A stretch of 64,000 nucleotides of DNA, from NCBI RefSeq assembly GCF_049673105.1, contig NZ_JBATXG010000008.1, positions 124,001-188,000 of the forward strand, given 5' to 3'. The stretch comes from Castellaniella sp049673105. Lineage in GTDB: Bacteria > Pseudomonadota > Gammaproteobacteria > Burkholderiales > Burkholderiaceae_B. Positions 16,436 to 24,356 of the stretch are shown piece by piece (position 1 is the first letter of the stretch; each line of letters starts with the position of its first letter). The notes beneath the pieces were generated by a model. That model was given only the letters and a program-made list of their open reading frames with translations. It was not told the origin of the DNA and searched no databases. The position numbers and the translations under genes are program-made.

Positions 16436-17392
16436 AAAATCCGCCCCCGGCCCGGCCTGCGCCGCGCGCTGTGTGATGTCCCCCTGTGCGCGCAAGACAG
16501 CCAGGGGCTGGCGCGTATCCAGGCCGCCATGCCGGTACAGATATTCCGGCAGGTACCCCGACAGGATCAGGCGGATGTCCATCGGCAATCCGGGCACGAT
16601 GGGCCGGACCATATCGTAGACCAGCGTGGTGCAGTTCGCCGTCACGGTGTTGTAGAACTGTGGGGCATCGGCCAGGCGGTTGGCGCTGTCCACGTAGGCC
16701 AGGAATAGCTGGCGCATCGCGGCCTGGGGCATGTGGATGGGATACAGGAAAAGCTGCTCGCCGCGCGGGCCGGCGCGCACGTAAAGGATGTCGCGCTCTT
16801 CCGACGCGATGATGCTGCGCTCGAACTGCTTGAAGAATCCGCCGACTGTGGAAAAGGATTCGTGGCGTTCCTTGCGGATTTCCACGGAAAACGCCAGATG
16901 GCGGCCATCTGTAAAGCCAAAGGACACCAGGGTGTGGGCGATGGCCGGCCCCATCCAGTGGGACAGGGCCATGTCCACGGACTGCAGGGTGTCCAGATCG
17001 TAGGATGCGTCCTGCCAGCGGACGGTGTAATCGGTGTCGCTGCGCCAATCGAAATTGCGGATGTTGTGCAGCGTGACGACGGATCCCTGGACGCGGCCCG
17101 TCAGGCTGCGGGCCACATCGTCGGTCCAGTCGCGCTGATTCGAGGGCGTCAGGCTGATCCACCAGACCGCCAGCATCATGGCGGCTGCGGCCAGTGTCCA
17201 ACGGGCTGGTACGGCGTAGCGGTGCTGGACCCATAGGGATGCCAGGCCCGCCAGCACACTGGCCGCCCATAACCCCATCCAGATCATCCGTAGCCCTTGC
17301 CCGCCCGGCGCCTGAACCCAGAGCGCGGTCAGCCCCCAGGCCAGGGCCAGCAGCAGGACGAAGGACAACAGGCTTTGCGTCAGAATGTGCAT
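16415..17392 (-). CDS. DUF4105 (Lnb N-terminal periplasmic-like) membrane protein
   Basis: A 325-aa protein with three N-terminal membrane helices (about 5-25, 34-54 and 64-82), then a periplasmic domain of the DUF4105 type. It contains LHNIRNFDWRSDTDYTVRWQD near the domain start and QFYNTVTANCTTLVYD, where the Cys in a TANCTT setting matches the conserved papain-like Cys of the family. Such domains are proposed to be Cys acyl-transferases or proteases related to the N-terminal domain of the lipoprotein N-acyl transferase Lnb. That role is not shown for this protein. It converges with the cupin gene and stands alone. Confidence 0.82.
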   Translation of the reverse strand: MHILTQSLLSFVLLLALAWGLTALWVQAPGGQGLRMIWMGLWAASVLAGLASLWVQHRYAVPARWTLAAAAMMLAVWWISLTPSNQRDWTDDVARSLTGRVQGSVVTLHNIRNFDWRSDTDYTVRWQDASYDLDTLQSVDMALSHWMGPAIAHTLVSFGFTDGRHLAFSVEIRKERHESFSTVGGFFKQFERSIIASEERDILYVRAGPRGEQLFLYPIHMPQAAMRQLFLAYVDSANRLADAPQFYNTVTANCTTLVYDMVRPIVPGLPMDIRLILSGYLPEYLYRHGGLDTRQPLAVLRAQGDITQRAAQAGPGADFSTRVRQ

Positions 17393-17493
17393 GGCAAGGA
17401 ATGCGGGGGCCGGTCGGCGATGCGGCCCAGTGTATCGGGGTTCATCGAATCCGTCTTTCCTTTAGGGGTATAGTTTCCAGGTTGCATCCCCTG

Positions 17494-17514
17494 GCGGACG
17501 CATTCCGCGTCCGC
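17494..17514 (+). promoter_or_regulatory. Hairpin in the leader of the YegP-like gene
   Basis: A perfect 8-bp stem GCGGACGC/GCGTCCGC with a 5-base loop lies 19 bp before the ATG of the YegP-like gene, just before its GGAG ribosome binding site. It could be a leader RNA element or a protein site. No T-run follows, so it is not a typical terminator. Confidence 0.3.
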
Positions 17515-17533
17515 GCGACTTGGAGTCAAAACC

Positions 17534-17863
17534 ATGAGTGGTGAATACATCCTGAAGTCTAGCGGTGATAAATTCCTGTTCAATCTCAGGTCCGGCAATC
17601 ATCAGGTCATCCTGACCAGCCAACGGTATGCCAGCAAAGCATCGGCGTTGGGGGGGATCGAATCCGTTCGGAAAAATTCGCCCAGTGATGATCGCTATGG
17701 GCGGCTGACAGCCAAGGACGGCTCGCATTACTTCAATCTGACGGCGTCCAATGGCGAGATCATCGGCAGCAGCGAAATGTACACCACGGCAGCGGCTCGG
17801 GACAAAGGCATCGAGTCGGTCAAGGCCAATGGTCCGACGGCGTCCGTGAAAGACGAAACCTGA
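17534..17863 (+). CDS. yegP: YegP family protein (two DUF1508 repeats)
   Basis: A 109-aa protein made of two tandem DUF1508 repeats. The first covers about residues 3-50 (YILKSSGDKFLFNLRSGNHQVILTS, then GGIESVRKNS). The second covers about 55-102 (YGRLTAKDGSHYFNLTASNGEIIGSS, then KGIESVKANG). This matches E. coli YegP in size and layout. The family is widespread and often stress-associated, but no biochemical function is settled. GGAG lies 8 bases upstream of the ATG. No signal peptide, so cytoplasmic. Confidence 0.92.
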   Translation: MSGEYILKSSGDKFLFNLRSGNHQVILTSQRYASKASALGGIESVRKNSPSDDRYGRLTAKDGSHYFNLTASNGEIIGSSEMYTTAAARDKGIESVKANGPTASVKDET

Positions 17864-17983
17864 GGGCTGAACCGCGGCAGGCGGCGCCATGTCCGGCACC
17901 GTGCGCAGCGATGCGCGGGGCATGGCGGTTTTGCACTGAAACACCATAAAATACCGGTTTTCAATTTTCACCGGATTACGACA

Positions 17984-18172
17984 ATGCGTTTGCTCATCGC
18001 TTTGCTGCTGCCCTGGCTGGCCTTCTTCACGATCGGTCGCCCTTTTTCGGGGATCATTTGCCTGCTCCTGCAGATCACGTTGATCGGCTGGATTCCGGCG
18101 GCGATCTGGGCGGTGTATGCGCTCAGCCAGTACAACACCGATAAGAAAATCAGCAAGGCGCTGGGGCAGTAA
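17984..18172 (+). CDS. YqaE/Pmp3-like small membrane protein
   Basis: A 62-aa protein with two membrane helices (about 2-18 and 24-46) and a charged C-terminal tail, YNTDKKISKALGQ. The sequence LLIALLLPWLAFFTIGRPFSGIICLLLQITLIGWIPAAIWAVYAL follows the YqaE/Pmp3 pattern in size, paired helices and the LGWIPxxIHA-like motif. These proteins are linked with membrane potential and salt or temperature stress in other organisms. No strong ribosome binding site is visible. A 120-bp gap separates it from the YegP-like gene. Confidence 0.75.
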   Translation: MRLLIALLLPWLAFFTIGRPFSGIICLLLQITLIGWIPAAIWAVYALSQYNTDKKISKALGQ

Positions 18173-18192
18173 GGACCAGTCGCGGGCGGGGC

Positions 18193-19293
18193 ATGCCGAT
18201 GACTGGCGATAACGCCGGTGTCCGCATTCGCGGCGCCTGGCCCGATGCACAGCAGATCCGGTGCCGGCTCTGGCTGTCGGAATACGGCCTGGGCGATTTG
18301 GTTGCGCAGGACGCCGGCGTTGACGATCAGGGGCCTTGGCAGCGGTTCCGCTTGTCCAGGCCGCAACCGGCGGGCTGGGATACTGCGGACCTGGCTCGGG
18401 CGCTGCATCTGTCCCCTGGCGGCAGCGATCAGGACCTGGATACCGAAATCCTGGCGGCGCTGCTGCTGTCCCCCATCGCTTTCGATTTTCCCAGCCTGGA
18501 CGAATGGCAGTCCGCCGTGCGGTTGCGGCGCTTCATTGTGCAGGCGGGGCGGCGCACCGTGCTGGCCTTCGACACGGAACAGGCCGAACGCCCGGACTGC
18601 TGGCGCTGGTCCGAAGCGACCGGCTTCATCCTGCTGCCGGGTCATGATCTGATCCCCTCGCTGGAACAGACGCTGTGGCCGGATGTGTCCGGGCGTCTGT
18701 ATTCCTTTTCCTGTTACCGCGCCACCGAATATGTGCTGCTACTGGCCCTGGCGCGGGAATTGCAGACCAGTCATCCGGCGGCGCTGGCCGCGTTGCAGAC
18801 GCAGTGGCAGCGCAAGGCCATCCAGTCCGGCGCCTTTCACGAGGCCTTCCTGCACGAATACGGTTCGCTGCAGGCGCCGCTGCCGACCCGATACTACGTG
18901 CCGGGCGACCGTCTGTGGTTTCGCAATCCGCACGAGCCTTCCGCCAGTGTCGAGGGCTATGAAGGGTCCTGGGTGTTCTATCTGGGGCAGGGATGTTTCA
19001 CCAATTTCTGGAAACCGGATCAGCCCTACACCCTGACCTCCAAGTGTGTGGAGATCTACCACTGGCGGCATGGTCTGCGCCAGGGTGCGAAAACCTGGAT
19101 GGACGAATCGATCGTCGAGGCCCGGGTGGCCGGGACGCTGGCCGATCCCTTGGCGACGAAGCAGATCCTGGATCGCATGATGCGCCTGCGTGATCCGGCT
19201 GGCGTCTACGATCAGGGCGGCTGCATTGACGCGTCCCGCGAAGCGGTGCGCTGTGTGCGGCCCGAGACCTTTCAGTTGGATTTGTACCTATAA
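18193..19293 (+). CDS. Transglutaminase-like protein resembling Bacillus Tgl
   Basis: A 366-aa protein without signal peptide. From memory, the middle and C-terminal parts follow Bacillus subtilis Tgl (protein-glutamine gamma-glutamyltransferase). FDFPSLDEW...LRRFIV and CWRWSEATGFILLPG precede YSFSCYRATEYVLLLAL (Cys174 aligned to the Tgl catalytic Cys of AFECATAIVI). The segment YVPGDRLWFRNP...YEGSWVFYLGQGCFTNFW aligns to the Tgl stretch GDCLYFKNP...RGENVILLGEDKYFAHG, giving Glu257 for the Tgl Glu but Asn271 where Tgl has His. If the alignment holds, the enzyme would crosslink or transfer onto glutamine side chains, possibly with altered chemistry. It has an extra N-terminal domain of about 95 residues and a C-terminal extension. 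It converges with the DUF1854 gene, overlapping by 6 bp. Confidence 0.6.
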   Translation: MPMTGDNAGVRIRGAWPDAQQIRCRLWLSEYGLGDLVAQDAGVDDQGPWQRFRLSRPQPAGWDTADLARALHLSPGGSDQDLDTEILAALLLSPIAFDFPSLDEWQSAVRLRRFIVQAGRRTVLAFDTEQAERPDCWRWSEATGFILLPGHDLIPSLEQTLWPDVSGRLYSFSCYRATEYVLLLALARELQTSHPAALAALQTQWQRKAIQSGAFHEAFLHEYGSLQAPLPTRYYVPGDRLWFRNPHEPSASVEGYEGSWVFYLGQGCFTNFWKPDQPYTLTSKCVEIYHWRHGLRQGAKTWMDESIVEARVAGTLADPLATKQILDRMMRLRDPAGVYDQGGCIDASREAVRCVRPETFQLDLYL

Positions 19294-19764
19294 AAACCGG
19301 TCCAGGATCTTCCGGCTGGCGCGGTCCAGCGCGGTCAGGTCGCGCACCAGGAAATGGATGCCGCAGGCGTCGGCGATCAGCAGAGCATGGGCCGACAGAC
19401 GGCGGATGTCGTCCTCGCTTTTCAGGCTGAGTACGGCGGGGCCGCGATCCGTGTCGATGTCCCAGCGGCAGGGCGTCGTCCAGCCCGACGTCCGCTGGAT
19501 GCGCAGGACTTCAGGCTTGAAGTCGCGCTGGGCCAGGTCATCGGCGATCAGGTGCAACAGTGTGTCGGGCAGATCCTGCAGGCGTGCTATCCAGACCTGT
19601 TCCTGGGCCTGTTCGTCCACCAGGGAAATGCAGTCGTCCGGGGCGCTGATGGGAAAGCTGCGCACCGGGGTGACGATCACGTCCGGCTGGCCGGGGCGCG
19701 ATAGCAGCAGGTGCCCGAACGTATCCTGGGACAGGGTGAACGGCGTTTGGCTTTCAGGGTTCAT
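19288..19764 (-). CDS. Cyanophycin-metabolism-associated DUF1854 protein
   Basis: A 158-aa cytoplasmic protein of the DUF1854 family. The start ATG 19764 lies inside the end of the ABC transporter gene (11-bp overlap), so the two are translationally coupled. Visible conserved parts are PVRSFPISAPDDCISLVDEQAQE, LEV-type IQRTSGWTTPCRWDIDTDRG and FLVRDLTALDRASRKILDRFL. Proteins of this family are found beside cyanophycin synthetase genes and a dedicated ABC transporter in Burkholderiales, and this locus shows exactly that arrangement. The molecular role is unknown; a regulatory or adaptor role for the transporter is a guess. The 3' end overlaps the Tgl-like gene on the opposite strand. Confidence 0.85.
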   Translation of the reverse strand: MNPESQTPFTLSQDTFGHLLLSRPGQPDVIVTPVRSFPISAPDDCISLVDEQAQEQVWIARLQDLPDTLLHLIADDLAQRDFKPEVLRIQRTSGWTTPCRWDIDTDRGPAVLSLKSEDDIRRLSAHALLIADACGIHFLVRDLTALDRASRKILDRFL

Positions 19765-21979
19765 CGTCGTCCTCGTCGTCGGGGCGTTCGGTCGGGCGCG
19801 ACGGGGGCAGCGTGCCTTGCAGCTGCGCCTGGTACAGCCGCGCGTAGGCGCCGTTGCGGGCCAGCAGTTCGTCGTGGCCGCCGATCTCGACAATGCGTCC
19901 GCTGTCCATGACCACCAGGCGATCCGCTTCGCGCAGCGTGCTCAGGCGGTGGGCGATGGAAATCGTGGTGCGGCCTTTCACCAGATTATCCAGGGCCTTC
20001 TGGATCTCGTTTTCCGTGGCCGTGTCCACCGATGAGGTCGCCTCGTCCAGAATCAGGATAGGGGGATCGATCAGGATGGCGCGGGCGATGGAAATGCGCT
20101 GGCGCTCGCCGCCCGACAGAGCCTGGCCGCGTTCGCCCACCAGGGAATCGTAGCCGTGCGGCAGGCGCAGGATGAATTCGTGGGCATGGGCGGCGCGGGC
20201 GGCGGCGATGATGTCGGCGCGGCTGGCGTCGGGGCGACCGTAGGCGATATTTTCCGCCACGCTGCCGTAGAACAGAAAAGGTTCCTGCAGCACCAGGCCG
20301 ATGCGGCGCCGATAGTCGCTGATCGCATACTGGCGGATGTCGACGCCGTCCAGACGGATGGCGCCCTGGGTCACGTCGTAGAAGCGGCAGATCAGATTGA
20401 CCAGCGTGCTCTTGCCGGATCCGCTGTGGCCCACCAGGCCGACCATTTCACCGGGGGCGATGTCCAGGCTCAGGTCCTGGATCACGCTGCGGTTGCCGTA
20501 GCGAAAGCCGATGTGGCTCAGCTCGATATGTCCCTGGATCCGCTCCATGGGGCGGGGATTGGCGGGTTCCGGCACGCTGGACACGTGATCCAGAATATCG
20601 AAGATGCGTTTCGAGCTGGCGGCAGCCCGTTGGGTCACGGACACGATGCGGCTCATGGAATCCAGCCGCACGTAGAAGCGGCTGATGTAGGCTAGAAAGG
20701 CCGTCAATACCCCGACCGTGATGGCTTGGCGCGACACCAGCCAGATGCCGGCCACCCAGACCACCAGCAGGCCCAGTTCCGTCAATAGGGTGACGGTGGG
20801 CGTGAACAGCGACCACAGGGCATTGACCCGATCGTTGATTGCCAGATTGCGGTCATTGGCTTCGCGAAACCGGGCGACCTCGCGCTTTTCCTGAGCAAAG
20901 GCCTTGACCACGCGGATGCCGGGGATGGTGTCGGCCAGCACGTTGGTGATGTCCGACCAGACGCGGTCGGCTTTCTCGAAGCCGTGACGCAGGCGGTCGC
21001 GTACCCAATGAATCATCCACAGGATGATGGGCAGCGGCGCCAGGGTCGCCAGCGCCAGCCAGGGGTCGATGGACAGCAGAATGATCGCGGTCATGACGAT
21101 CACCAGCAGGTCGGTGGCGAAGTCCAGCAGGTGCAGCGACAGGAACAGGCAGATGCGGTCGGATTCGGACCCGATGCGAGCCATCAGGTCGCCGGTGCGC
21201 TTGCCGCCGAAGTACTGCAGCGACAACTGTTGCAGGTGCTGGTAGGTGGTGGTGCGCAGATCGGCGCCGATGCGCTCGCTGACCCGGGCCAGGATGGCGC
21301 TGCGTCCCCAGCCCAGGCCCCAGGCGATCAGCGACGACGCCAGCAATCCGCCCAGATACAGCGTCACCAGGTCCCAACGGATCGGTGCGCCGTTCTGAAA
21401 GGGGATCAATACCTCGTCCATCAGCGGCATGGTCAGGTAGGGCGGCACCAGCGATGCGCCCGTGGCGATCAAGGTCAGGATCAACCCGATGCTCAGTTGT
21501 CGGCGGTAGGGGCGGGCGAAGCGCCACAGGCGAAACAGCGAGCTGGCGCGGGGGGCTTGTGAGTCCTTGGCGGCGACGGCAGGCGGCGGGGGCTCTGCGG
21601 ATGGCTGGCGCAGAGCTTCGTGGCGGGCCAGCAGTTGCAGGGCCTGGGGATGACGGTCCAGCGTGTAGCGCCAGCGCGCCAGCCGGGCGTGTTCGTCCAT
21701 CAGTTCCAGGCTGCCTACGCCGGCATGGTCCTGCAGCTTCAGGAATAGATCGGGGCGCAACGGCCAGGACCGGCAAGACTGGGCGCCTGTGCCGCAGAAC
21801 AGCCAGCGGCGGTCGGTCAGGACGAGCAGGCTGTCGGTGTACTGCAGGTGCGAGTCCAGGTTCAGCGTCAGCCAGCCCAGCAGGTGTTCGTCCGTGGCCA
21901 ACTGCGCTGACAGCGTATCGCGCCATGCGGCGGGCGCAAGGCCGTCAGCAGCCGGTGTTTCGAGCATGGAACCCTGCAT
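19754..21979 (-). CDS. Cyanophycin-associated ABC transporter (fused membrane and ATPase domains)
   Basis: A 741-aa half-transporter of the exporter (MsbA-like) type. A non-membrane N-terminal domain of about 170 residues resembles a PH/DUF-like module and is unusual for plain exporters. It is followed by a six-helix ABC membrane domain (about 175-480) and an ATPase domain with Walker A GLVGHSGSGKST, signature LSGGERQRISIARA, Walker B ILILDEATS and the H-loop IAHRL. The C-terminus is strongly acidic (DDEDDDEP). It lies divergently from cphA'/cphA and is coupled to the DUF1854 gene. The substrate is unknown; cyanophycin-derived peptides or a signalling role are inferences from location. ATG 21967 is a possible alternative start. 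Confidence 0.9.
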   Translation of the reverse strand: MQGSMLETPAADGLAPAAWRDTLSAQLATDEHLLGWLTLNLDSHLQYTDSLLVLTDRRWLFCGTGAQSCRSWPLRPDLFLKLQDHAGVGSLELMDEHARLARWRYTLDRHPQALQLLARHEALRQPSAEPPPPAVAAKDSQAPRASSLFRLWRFARPYRRQLSIGLILTLIATGASLVPPYLTMPLMDEVLIPFQNGAPIRWDLVTLYLGGLLASSLIAWGLGWGRSAILARVSERIGADLRTTTYQHLQQLSLQYFGGKRTGDLMARIGSESDRICLFLSLHLLDFATDLLVIVMTAIILLSIDPWLALATLAPLPIILWMIHWVRDRLRHGFEKADRVWSDITNVLADTIPGIRVVKAFAQEKREVARFREANDRNLAINDRVNALWSLFTPTVTLLTELGLLVVWVAGIWLVSRQAITVGVLTAFLAYISRFYVRLDSMSRIVSVTQRAAASSKRIFDILDHVSSVPEPANPRPMERIQGHIELSHIGFRYGNRSVIQDLSLDIAPGEMVGLVGHSGSGKSTLVNLICRFYDVTQGAIRLDGVDIRQYAISDYRRRIGLVLQEPFLFYGSVAENIAYGRPDASRADIIAAARAAHAHEFILRLPHGYDSLVGERGQALSGGERQRISIARAILIDPPILILDEATSSVDTATENEIQKALDNLVKGRTTISIAHRLSTLREADRLVVMDSGRIVEIGGHDELLARNGAYARLYQAQLQGTLPPSRPTERPDDEDDDEP

Positions 21980-22206
21980 GGATGGTGGGCTGGGAAGGGG
22001 GATATCAGTCTGACAGCAGAAATATAGATCGGAATCCGGGCGCGCGGCGGGGACCGTTGCGCCTGCGTCACAACCCTCAACAGTTTTTCTGTGCGGCGTT
22101 GCGCCGCAAGATTATGATGTGTGCCGTTGCGTGATGGGCGTGTTGGAGCGCCTTTATTCACGGCAACATGCGGCCCCCCGGCCAGACCTTTTGACATGGT
22201 TCAAAC

Positions 22207-24354
22207 ATGGAAAACAAGAGTATTGAGATTCTCAATATGGTGTATTTGCGGGGGCCGAACATTTGGGCCTATCGCCCCGTCATCGAGGCTCTGGTCGATA
22301 TCCATGATCTCGAGGACTACCCCTCGAACGTCATCCCCGGTTTTTACGAACGTCTCAGTGCCTGGCTGCCCACGCTGATCGAGCATCGCTGCAGCATCGG
22401 CGAGCGCGGCGGATTCCTGCAGCGCGTGCGCGAAGGCACTTGGCCGGCGCACATTCTGGAACACGTCACGCTGGAACTTCAAAGCCTGGCGGGCATGCCC
22501 GGCGGCCTGGGGCGGGCGCGGGAAACGCCGTTGCGCGGTGTCTACAAAGTCATTGTGCGGGCCTGGTACGAGCCCCTGACGCGCGAAGCGCTGTACGCGG
22601 CCCGCGATCTGGTGATGGCGGCCATCGAGGATCGCCCCTTTGACGTGGCGGGCGCGGTGGACCGCCTGAAAAACCTGGCGGAATCCCTGGGCCTGGGACC
22701 CAGCACCGCCTGCATCGTCGATGCGGCGGACGACCGCGACATTCCGTTCATCCGCCTGAGCGATGCCAATCTGCTGCAATTGGGGTACGGCGCCCGCCAG
22801 CGGCGCATCTGGACGGCGGAGACCAGTCGCACCAGCGCGATTGCCGAAGGCATTTCCCGCGATAAAGAACTGACCCGCCAGTTGCTGCAAGCCTGCGGTG
22901 TGCCGGTTCCCGAAGGCCGTCTGGTGACCGGTGCCGCCCATGCCTGGGAAGTCGCCCAGGACATCGGCCTGCCCGTGGTGGTCAAGCCTTCGGATGGCAA
23001 TCATGGCCGGGGGGTGTTCACCTGCTTGACGACGCAAACGCAGGTCGAAGCCGCCTACGCGGTGGCGGTGGACGAGGGCAGCAGCGTGATGGTGGAACGG
23101 TTCATCGAAGGCGACGAGCATCGTCTGCTGGTGGTCGGCGGCAAGCTGGCGGCGGCGGCCCGTGGCGAAGCCGCCATGGTCGTGGGCGATGGCGCATCGA
23201 CCGTGCTGCAGCTGATCGAGTCCCAATTGAATTCCGACCCTCGGCGCGGACGGGATGAGGACCACCCGCTCAATGTCGTGCGCCTGGACTCTGCCGCCCG
23301 TCTGGAACTCGACCGTCAGGGCCTGGACGGCGAGGCGGTGCCCGAACGGGGGCGTGCCGTCATGATTCAGCGCAGCGGCAATGTGTCGATCGACGTCACG
23401 GATGCGGTGCATCCGGATGTGGCGGAACTTGTCTCGCTGGCGGCGCGGGTGGTGGGGCTGGACATCGCCGGCATTGACTTGGTGACGCGCGATATCTCGC
23501 GGCCCTTGGCCGAGCAGCAGGGCGCCGTGGTCGAGGTCAATGCGGGGCCGGGTTTGCTGATGCATTTGAAGCCCGCCAGGGGGCAGCCGCGCCCGGTGGG
23601 GCAGGCGATTATCGAGGACCTGTTTCCGCCTCCTGAAGACGGGCGGATCCCGGTCGTGGGTGTCAGCGGCAGCCGGGGCATGACGCCGGTGGTGCGTCTG
23701 ATCGCCCATTTGCTGCAGCTGACGGGCAAAACGGTCGGCCAGGCGTCTGGCGATGGGCTGTTCCTGGGGGATCGACAGATCAGCGCCCAGGATGCGGCAT
23801 CCTGGGATGCCGGCCGCCGTTTACTGATGAATCAGGCAGTGGATTATGCGGTGCTGGAAAACGGCGGGCGAATGATTCTGGGCGAAGGCCTGGCCTATGA
23901 CCGCTGCCAGGTCGGGGTGGTGACGGGGATCGACCCGGGCCTGACGTGGCCCGAATTCCACATGGAAGCGCCCGAGCATCTGCTGCGCATCTTTCGCACT
24001 CAGGTGGATGTGGTCCTGCCCGGCGGCGTTGCCGTGCTCAATGCCGACGATCCTTTGACCGCCAGTCTGGCGTCCCTGTGCGATGGAGCCGCCACGCTGT
24101 ATGGACTGCAGCCCGGTGGCGATGCCCTGCAAGCCCATGTGGGAGCCGGCGGTCGCGCGGTGGTGGTGCATGACGACAGTCTGGTGCTGTCCGAGCGGGG
24201 GGTGGAAATTCCCGTGGCGGATCTGGGCGATCCGGCCCTGTCCGCCTTGCAGGATGAGCTGGCCAGTGTGCTGGCCGCCTTGGGCGCCGTCTGGGCCCTG
24301 GGTCTGGAGATGGAACATATCCGGGTGGGTTTGCGCACCTGGGCCGCGAGGTGA
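22207..24354 (+). CDS. cphA': Cyanophycin synthetase-like protein CphA' (intact N and ATP-grasp domains, degenerate Mur domain)
   Basis: A 715-aa protein of the cyanophycin synthetase family. The N-domain keeps the motif GTWPAHILEHVTLELQ (His82, Glu85, His86), the HxxEH set linked with primer-generating hydrolysis in CphA. The ATP-grasp domain (about 215-470) looks complete, with PVVVKPSDGNHGRGV and EVNAGPGLLMHL; in CphA it adds aspartate to the backbone. The Mur-ligase-like domain is degraded. The P-loop GTNGKTT is replaced by GSRGMT (Met492 for the Lys), and the C-terminal lobe is missing, making it about 150 residues shorter than its neighbour. Arginine addition is therefore not expected. 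It is coupled to cphA by overlapping stop and start codons (GTGATGATG). Confidence 0.92.
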   Translation: MENKSIEILNMVYLRGPNIWAYRPVIEALVDIHDLEDYPSNVIPGFYERLSAWLPTLIEHRCSIGERGGFLQRVREGTWPAHILEHVTLELQSLAGMPGGLGRARETPLRGVYKVIVRAWYEPLTREALYAARDLVMAAIEDRPFDVAGAVDRLKNLAESLGLGPSTACIVDAADDRDIPFIRLSDANLLQLGYGARQRRIWTAETSRTSAIAEGISRDKELTRQLLQACGVPVPEGRLVTGAAHAWEVAQDIGLPVVVKPSDGNHGRGVFTCLTTQTQVEAAYAVAVDEGSSVMVERFIEGDEHRLLVVGGKLAAAARGEAAMVVGDGASTVLQLIESQLNSDPRRGRDEDHPLNVVRLDSAARLELDRQGLDGEAVPERGRAVMIQRSGNVSIDVTDAVHPDVAELVSLAARVVGLDIAGIDLVTRDISRPLAEQQGAVVEVNAGPGLLMHLKPARGQPRPVGQAIIEDLFPPPEDGRIPVVGVSGSRGMTPVVRLIAHLLQLTGKTVGQASGDGLFLGDRQISAQDAASWDAGRRLLMNQAVDYAVLENGGRMILGEGLAYDRCQVGVVTGIDPGLTWPEFHMEAPEHLLRIFRTQVDVVLPGGVAVLNADDPLTASLASLCDGAATLYGLQPGGDALQAHVGAGGRAVVVHDDSLVLSERGVEIPVADLGDPALSALQDELASVLAALGAVWALGLEMEHIRVGLRTWAAR

Positions 24355-24356
24355 TG

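Noticed and set aside
15831..17270. 479-codon minus-strand frame covering the cupin and DUF4105 genes
   Set aside because: Pro/Arg/His-rich translation without domains; the cupin_5 and DUF4105 readings explain the DNA.
22080..22206. Promoter for cphA' suggested by TATGAT at 22113-22118
   Set aside because: No -35 hexamer at 16-18 bases; support too weak for a feature.
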